Positions 5,315 through 7,654 of a stretch of 7,654 nt of DNA are shown in pieces. Every line of letters begins with the position of its first letter. Positions within the stretch are counted from its first letter, which is position 1. The position numbers were made by a program, and so were the translations under genes. The notes under the pieces are model-generated. The model was given only the letters and a program-made list of their open reading frames with translations. It did not search any database and was not told where the DNA came from. Source of the DNA: Bacteroidota bacterium (GTDB lineage Bacteria; Bacteroidota; Bacteroidia; Flavobacteriales_D; Crocinitomicaceae). The stretch is from the NCBI GenBank assembly GCA_006226555.1, contig SBGS01000262.1, forward strand, positions 1 to 7,654, written 5' to 3'.

Positions 5315-5952
5315 TAGAAAATCAATTGTTTAGCCATAAGGTCGTTATACACTTCTCTTGACACTGAATCACGCATATCTTCTCTGACTTTACGCAATCC
5401 TTCACCCCAATCCAATGCTTCTACATTTTTGAAGCTATACTTTCCATCCTTGTACTCAAAGACGCAATCAAACAAGGTTTCGTCTCCAGTGAGGTATAGC
5501 GCTACTACGAGATCTTTTGGTCCATTTGACTTTTCCCTCATTTCCACCATTTCACCTCTGAATCCATTTACACGAACAAGTGAACCTTTCTCTCGTTCAA
5601 AAACTATCACATGGCGAACGGGAAGTAATAATGGTTGTCCTTTCAACGGAATAGCTGCCTTTACATACAAAATGAAAGCATCCTTGATCGATCTGTTCGG
5701 GTCAAAGGGATAGATCTGAAAGAATTCCGGCGTACAAGGAGCGTACATCGAAGAGTCATTAAAATTCAGATCGCATATATCAAGCTCTTTAAGAATTTCG
5801 AGTGAAACAGAATCTTTGAATTGTTTTTCATCAAATTCAAAATCATCTTCTACTTGTACTTCGGGATCAATATCACCATCCTCAGGGTCATTTTTACAAG
5901 AAACAAGAACGCCCAGAGACAAGATAAACAGAAGAAATGCGTGTAATTTCAT
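5314..5952 (-). CDS. Lipoprotein with acidic linker, function unknown
   Basis: The 212-residue protein has a lipoprotein signal peptide ending in LVSC, with lipidated C19. A strongly acidic linker (about 21-45, many Asp/Glu) would tether the folded part away from the membrane. The remainder (about 46-212) is a mixed alpha/beta domain with two cysteines close together (C61 in DICDLN, C73 in APCTPE) that could form a disulfide in the periplasm. Further recognisable patches are RHVIVFEREKGSLVRVNGF (113-131) and a charged C-terminal helix (about 180-205). I do not recognise a family. It is the first gene of a two-gene unit; the next begins at TAATG. It reads in the same direction as HMG-CoA lyase and starts 28 bp downstream of it, with a possible promoter in between. 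Confidence 0.78.
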   Translation of the reverse strand: MKLHAFLLFILSLGVLVSCKNDPEDGDIDPEVQVEDDFEFDEKQFKDSVSLEILKELDICDLNFNDSSMYAPCTPEFFQIYPFDPNRSIKDAFILYVKAAIPLKGQPLLLPVRHVIVFEREKGSLVRVNGFRGEMVEMREKSNGPKDLVVALYLTGDETLFDCVFEYKDGKYSFKNVEALDWGEGLRKVREDMRDSVSREVYNDLMAKQLIF

Positions 5953-5959
5953 GTAGGTA

Positions 5960-5989
5960 TAATTCTATCTTTTACAAAAGTTACCCAAA
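5960..5989 (-). promoter_or_regulatory. Weak candidate promoter for the lipoprotein pair
   Basis: On the minus strand a TTTG (5989-5986) and TAGAATTA (5967-5960) are 18 bp apart. The -7 box keeps the TA and two of the three T positions of TAnnTTTG, with two mismatches. The lipoprotein ATG lies seven bases beyond it. The TTTG falls inside the palindrome at the end of the HMG-CoA lyase gene. This is suggestive only; read-through from the upstream genes is also possible. Confidence 0.25.
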
Positions 5990-6832
5990 TATTTGGGAAG
6001 AAAAACTCATGGCTTCTTCAAAACGATCATCATTTAAACCGGTTTCAATTCCCTGAGTTGCAAACCAGTGTAGCATACGCTCAGTCGGCATATTACCCGT
6101 TAGGTCATTTTTGGCCATTGGGCAACCTCCAAAGCCTTTAATTGCCCCATCGAACCTTCTGCATCCAGCATTGTACGCCGCTTGCACTAGTCCTTCAGCA
6201 TTTTCTGGAACTGTATGTAAATGTGCTCCAAACTCCACATCCGGAAGACTCATGCTAAGCGTAGTAAACAAATCACGGACCCCTTCTACTGTAGCACAAC
6301 CTATCGTATCCGATAATGCCTGGATCTTTATATCTAATTTTTCATTTAGTTTCTGAGCCCATTTCGCTACGATCTCAGGACTCCAGTGTTCGCCATAGGG
6401 ATTACCGAAACCCATCGATAGATAAAGTACAAGCTCCTTTCCTGATCTATCAGCGATCTCTTTGATCTTCTCTACTCGATGGAAAGACTCATCAATAGTA
6501 GCATTTGTATTTCTTTTCTGGAATTCTTCGGAAACTGAAAACGGATATCCCAGATAATTTATCCTGCCAAATTGTGATGCATCTTCCGCACCACGTTCAT
6601 TTGCTACAATAGCTAGTAGTTTTGAAGAAGAATCTTTTAACCCATCCAAAACTTCTGCCGTATCACGCATTTGAGGAATGGCTTTGGGTGATACAAAACT
6701 TCCAAAATCGATAGTATCAAATCCAACATCCAACAGACGATTGATGTAGTCAGTTTTCAATGCAGTTGGCACGAAGTCATGCATCCCCTGCATCGCATCT
6801 CTTGGACATTCAATGATTTTAAGCTCGCTCAT
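5981..6832 (-). CDS. Hydroxymethylglutaryl-CoA lyase
   Basis: The 283-residue TIM-barrel enzyme of the DRE-metallolyase family cleaves HMG-CoA to acetoacetate and acetyl-CoA, the last step of leucine degradation. Visible active-site residues are R11 and D12 in the first strand (ECPRDAMQ), FGSFVSPKAIPQM (43-55), LSDTIGCAT (173-181), the metal-binding H204 and H206 (AHLHT), the cysteine loop GGCPMA with C237, and N247 (TGN). These match the metal ligands (Asp, His, His, Asn) and catalytic Cys known for this family. The first motif differs from the classical EVGPRDGLQ. Length is close to the normal 300 or so residues, with no targeting peptide, so it is cytoplasmic. It starts 9 bp after the dihydroorotate dehydrogenase stop and is probably co-transcribed with it. 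No other leucine-pathway gene lies in the window. Confidence 0.93.
   Translation of the reverse strand: MSELKIIECPRDAMQGMHDFVPTALKTDYINRLLDVGFDTIDFGSFVSPKAIPQMRDTAEVLDGLKDSSSKLLAIVANERGAEDASQFGRINYLGYPFSVSEEFQKRNTNATIDESFHRVEKIKEIADRSGKELVLYLSMGFGNPYGEHWSPEIVAKWAQKLNEKLDIKIQALSDTIGCATVEGVRDLFTTLSMSLPDVEFGAHLHTVPENAEGLVQAAYNAGCRRFDGAIKGFGGCPMAKNDLTGNMPTERMLHWFATQGIETGLNDDRFEEAMSFSSQIFG
5984..5997. repeat. Perfect 14-bp palindrome CCCAAATATTTGGG
   Basis: This self-complementary sequence forms the last codons of the HMG-CoA lyase gene, directly before its TAA. On the minus strand it is followed by TAACTTTTGT. It could be a weak transcription stop for the upstream unit (usable stem about 5 bp with a 4-base loop) or a protein-binding site upstream of the lipoprotein pair. 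It also simply encodes the Q-I-F-G C-terminus. Confidence 0.4.
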
Positions 6833-6841
6833 AAATTAAAT

Positions 6842-7654
6842 TTAAGCATTACGATCCATTCGTTCAATAATGGCGTTATTGATTCGCTTAACCAAACGAG
6901 GCCCTTCATAAATAAAGCCAGTATACAACTGTATGAGATCAGCTCCTGCTTCCAGTTTTTCTATGGCGTCCTCAGGAGAATGTATACCCCCTACTCCGAT
7001 CAGTGCAAAGGATTTGTTGCTCTTCTCTGCTATATAGCGAATTACCTCTGTTGATCGTTTCGTTAATGGCTTACCCGACAAGCCTCCAGCTCCAATATTT
7101 TCAAGTGTTACCTTATCCGTTTGCAATCCATCTCTAGATATTGTTGTATTTGTCGCGATAACACCCGCAATTTTAGTATCGCGCACAATATCAATAATGT
7201 CATCGAGCTGTTCATTCGTAAGATCTGGAGCGATCTTGAGCAAGATCGGCTTTTGTTTTTCCTTTTTTGTGTTCAGGTCCTGGAGTGTATTCAATAGATC
7301 TGTCAAAGGCTTTTTATCCTGTAACTCCCTCAAATTAGGTGTATTTGGTGAAGATACATTGACAACAAAATAGTCTACATAAGGAAAAAGCTTCTCAAAT
7401 GTTATTGTGTAGTCATTCGTAGCATCTTCATTTGGTGTTACTTTATTCTTTCCAATGTTTCCGCCAATAATAAAGTTAGGATCTCGTCCTTTAAGCTTCT
7501 CAATTGCTACATCTACCCCATCATTATTGAAGCCCATTCGATTGATCAATGCACTGTCCTTTTTCAATCTGAACAAGCGTGGTTTATCATTTCCGGGTTG
7601 CCCCTTAGGAGTTAGGGTGCCAATTTCAATAAATCCAAAGCCACAATGTTTAAG
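6842..7654 (-). CDS. pyrD: Dihydroorotate dehydrogenase (quinone), 5'-truncated by the window edge
   Basis: The visible 270 residues are the C-terminal four-fifths of a class 2 dihydroorotate dehydrogenase, the FMN enzyme that oxidises dihydroorotate to orotate with quinone at the inner membrane in pyrimidine synthesis. The frame is open to base 7654: 26 codons ahead of the TTG at 7576 encode the expected GFGFIEIGTLTPKGQPGN and KPR, so the TTG is internal and not the start. About 70-80 N-terminal residues, including the membrane-associating helices, lie outside. Class 2 traits are RLFRLKKDSALINRMGFNN, the catalytic-serine motif NVSSPNTPNLREL (Ser rather than the class 1 Cys), KIAPDL, ATNTT, GGLSGKPL and the FMN phosphate-site GVGGI, followed by LYTGFIYEGP. 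HMG-CoA lyase follows 9 bp after its stop. Confidence 0.95.
   Translation of the reverse strand, partial: LKHCGFGFIEIGTLTPKGQPGNDKPRLFRLKKDSALINRMGFNNDGVDVAIEKLKGRDPNFIIGGNIGKNKVTPNEDATNDYTITFEKLFPYVDYFVVNVSSPNTPNLRELQDKKPLTDLLNTLQDLNTKKEKQKPILLKIAPDLTNEQLDDIIDIVRDTKIAGVIATNTTISRDGLQTDKVTLENIGAGGLSGKPLTKRSTEVIRYIAEKSNKSFALIGVGGIHSPEDAIEKLEAGADLIQLYTGFIYEGPRLVKRINNAIIERMDRNA

Noticed and set aside
5429..5713. Plus-strand open frame opposite the acidic-linker lipoprotein
   Set aside because: It is antisense to a gene with a clear signal peptide and coupled neighbour, and its Ser/Thr-rich translation looks like a shadow frame.
6111..7054. Plus-strand open frames opposite HMG-CoA lyase and dihydroorotate dehydrogenase
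   Set aside because: Both lie over strongly conserved enzyme sequence on the other strand, and one crosses the operon junction.
7574..7576. TTG as the start codon of the dihydroorotate dehydrogenase gene
   Set aside because: The frame is open for 26 more codons to the window edge and encodes conserved class 2 family sequence (GFGFIEIG...), so the TTG is an internal Leu codon and the gene is truncated by the window.

Overview
The window looks like chromosomal DNA of a member of the Bacteroidota, probably Flavobacteriia or a close relative. Four things point this way: a secreted protein ending in a type IX secretion (T9SS) sorting domain, several short lipoproteins, start sites without Shine-Dalgarno motifs but with TAnnTTTG-type -7 boxes, and the ECPRDAMQ variant of HMG-CoA lyase that I associate with this phylum. 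The DNA is AT-rich and tightly packed. I see no tRNA, rRNA, insertion sequence, CRISPR array, phage gene or stretch over 300 bases without a gene. The longest intergenic gap is 85 bp (3527-3611).

Layout. (1) 59-1391, plus strand: a membrane-anchored transglutaminase-like protein and, 1 bp downstream, a four-helix DUF350 membrane protein; a 7-codon tail of an upstream gene may end at 24. (2) 1393-3526, minus strand, convergent with the first pair: an apparent three-gene operon of a rhodanese lipoprotein, a soluble-type cytochrome P450 and a small CxxC heavy-metal-associated (HMA) protein whose start lies inside the P450 gene. (3) 3527-3611: a divergent promoter region with a GTAAC-N4-GTTAC dyad of Crp/Fnr geometry. 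(4) 3612-4888, plus strand: a DUF4268 protein and a T9SS-exported choice-of-anchor-J (cleaved-adhesin-like) protein, each preceded by almost the same start signal. (5) 4889-5952, minus strand: two translationally coupled lipoproteins of unknown function, ending back to back with the T9SS gene. (6) 5981-7654, minus strand: HMG-CoA lyase (leucine catabolism) behind a 5'-truncated quinone-type dihydroorotate dehydrogenase (pyrimidine synthesis), which runs off the right edge.

Most of this is ordinary chromosome. The parts that deserve attention are the rhodanese-P450-HMA operon with its dyad-bearing promoter, the transglutaminase-like/DUF350 membrane pair, and the two near-identical TAATTTT(G/A)TCACATG signals, which would put the transcription start at or next to the start codon. 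The operon and system interpretations are inference from spacing and domain content; no homology search could be run here.
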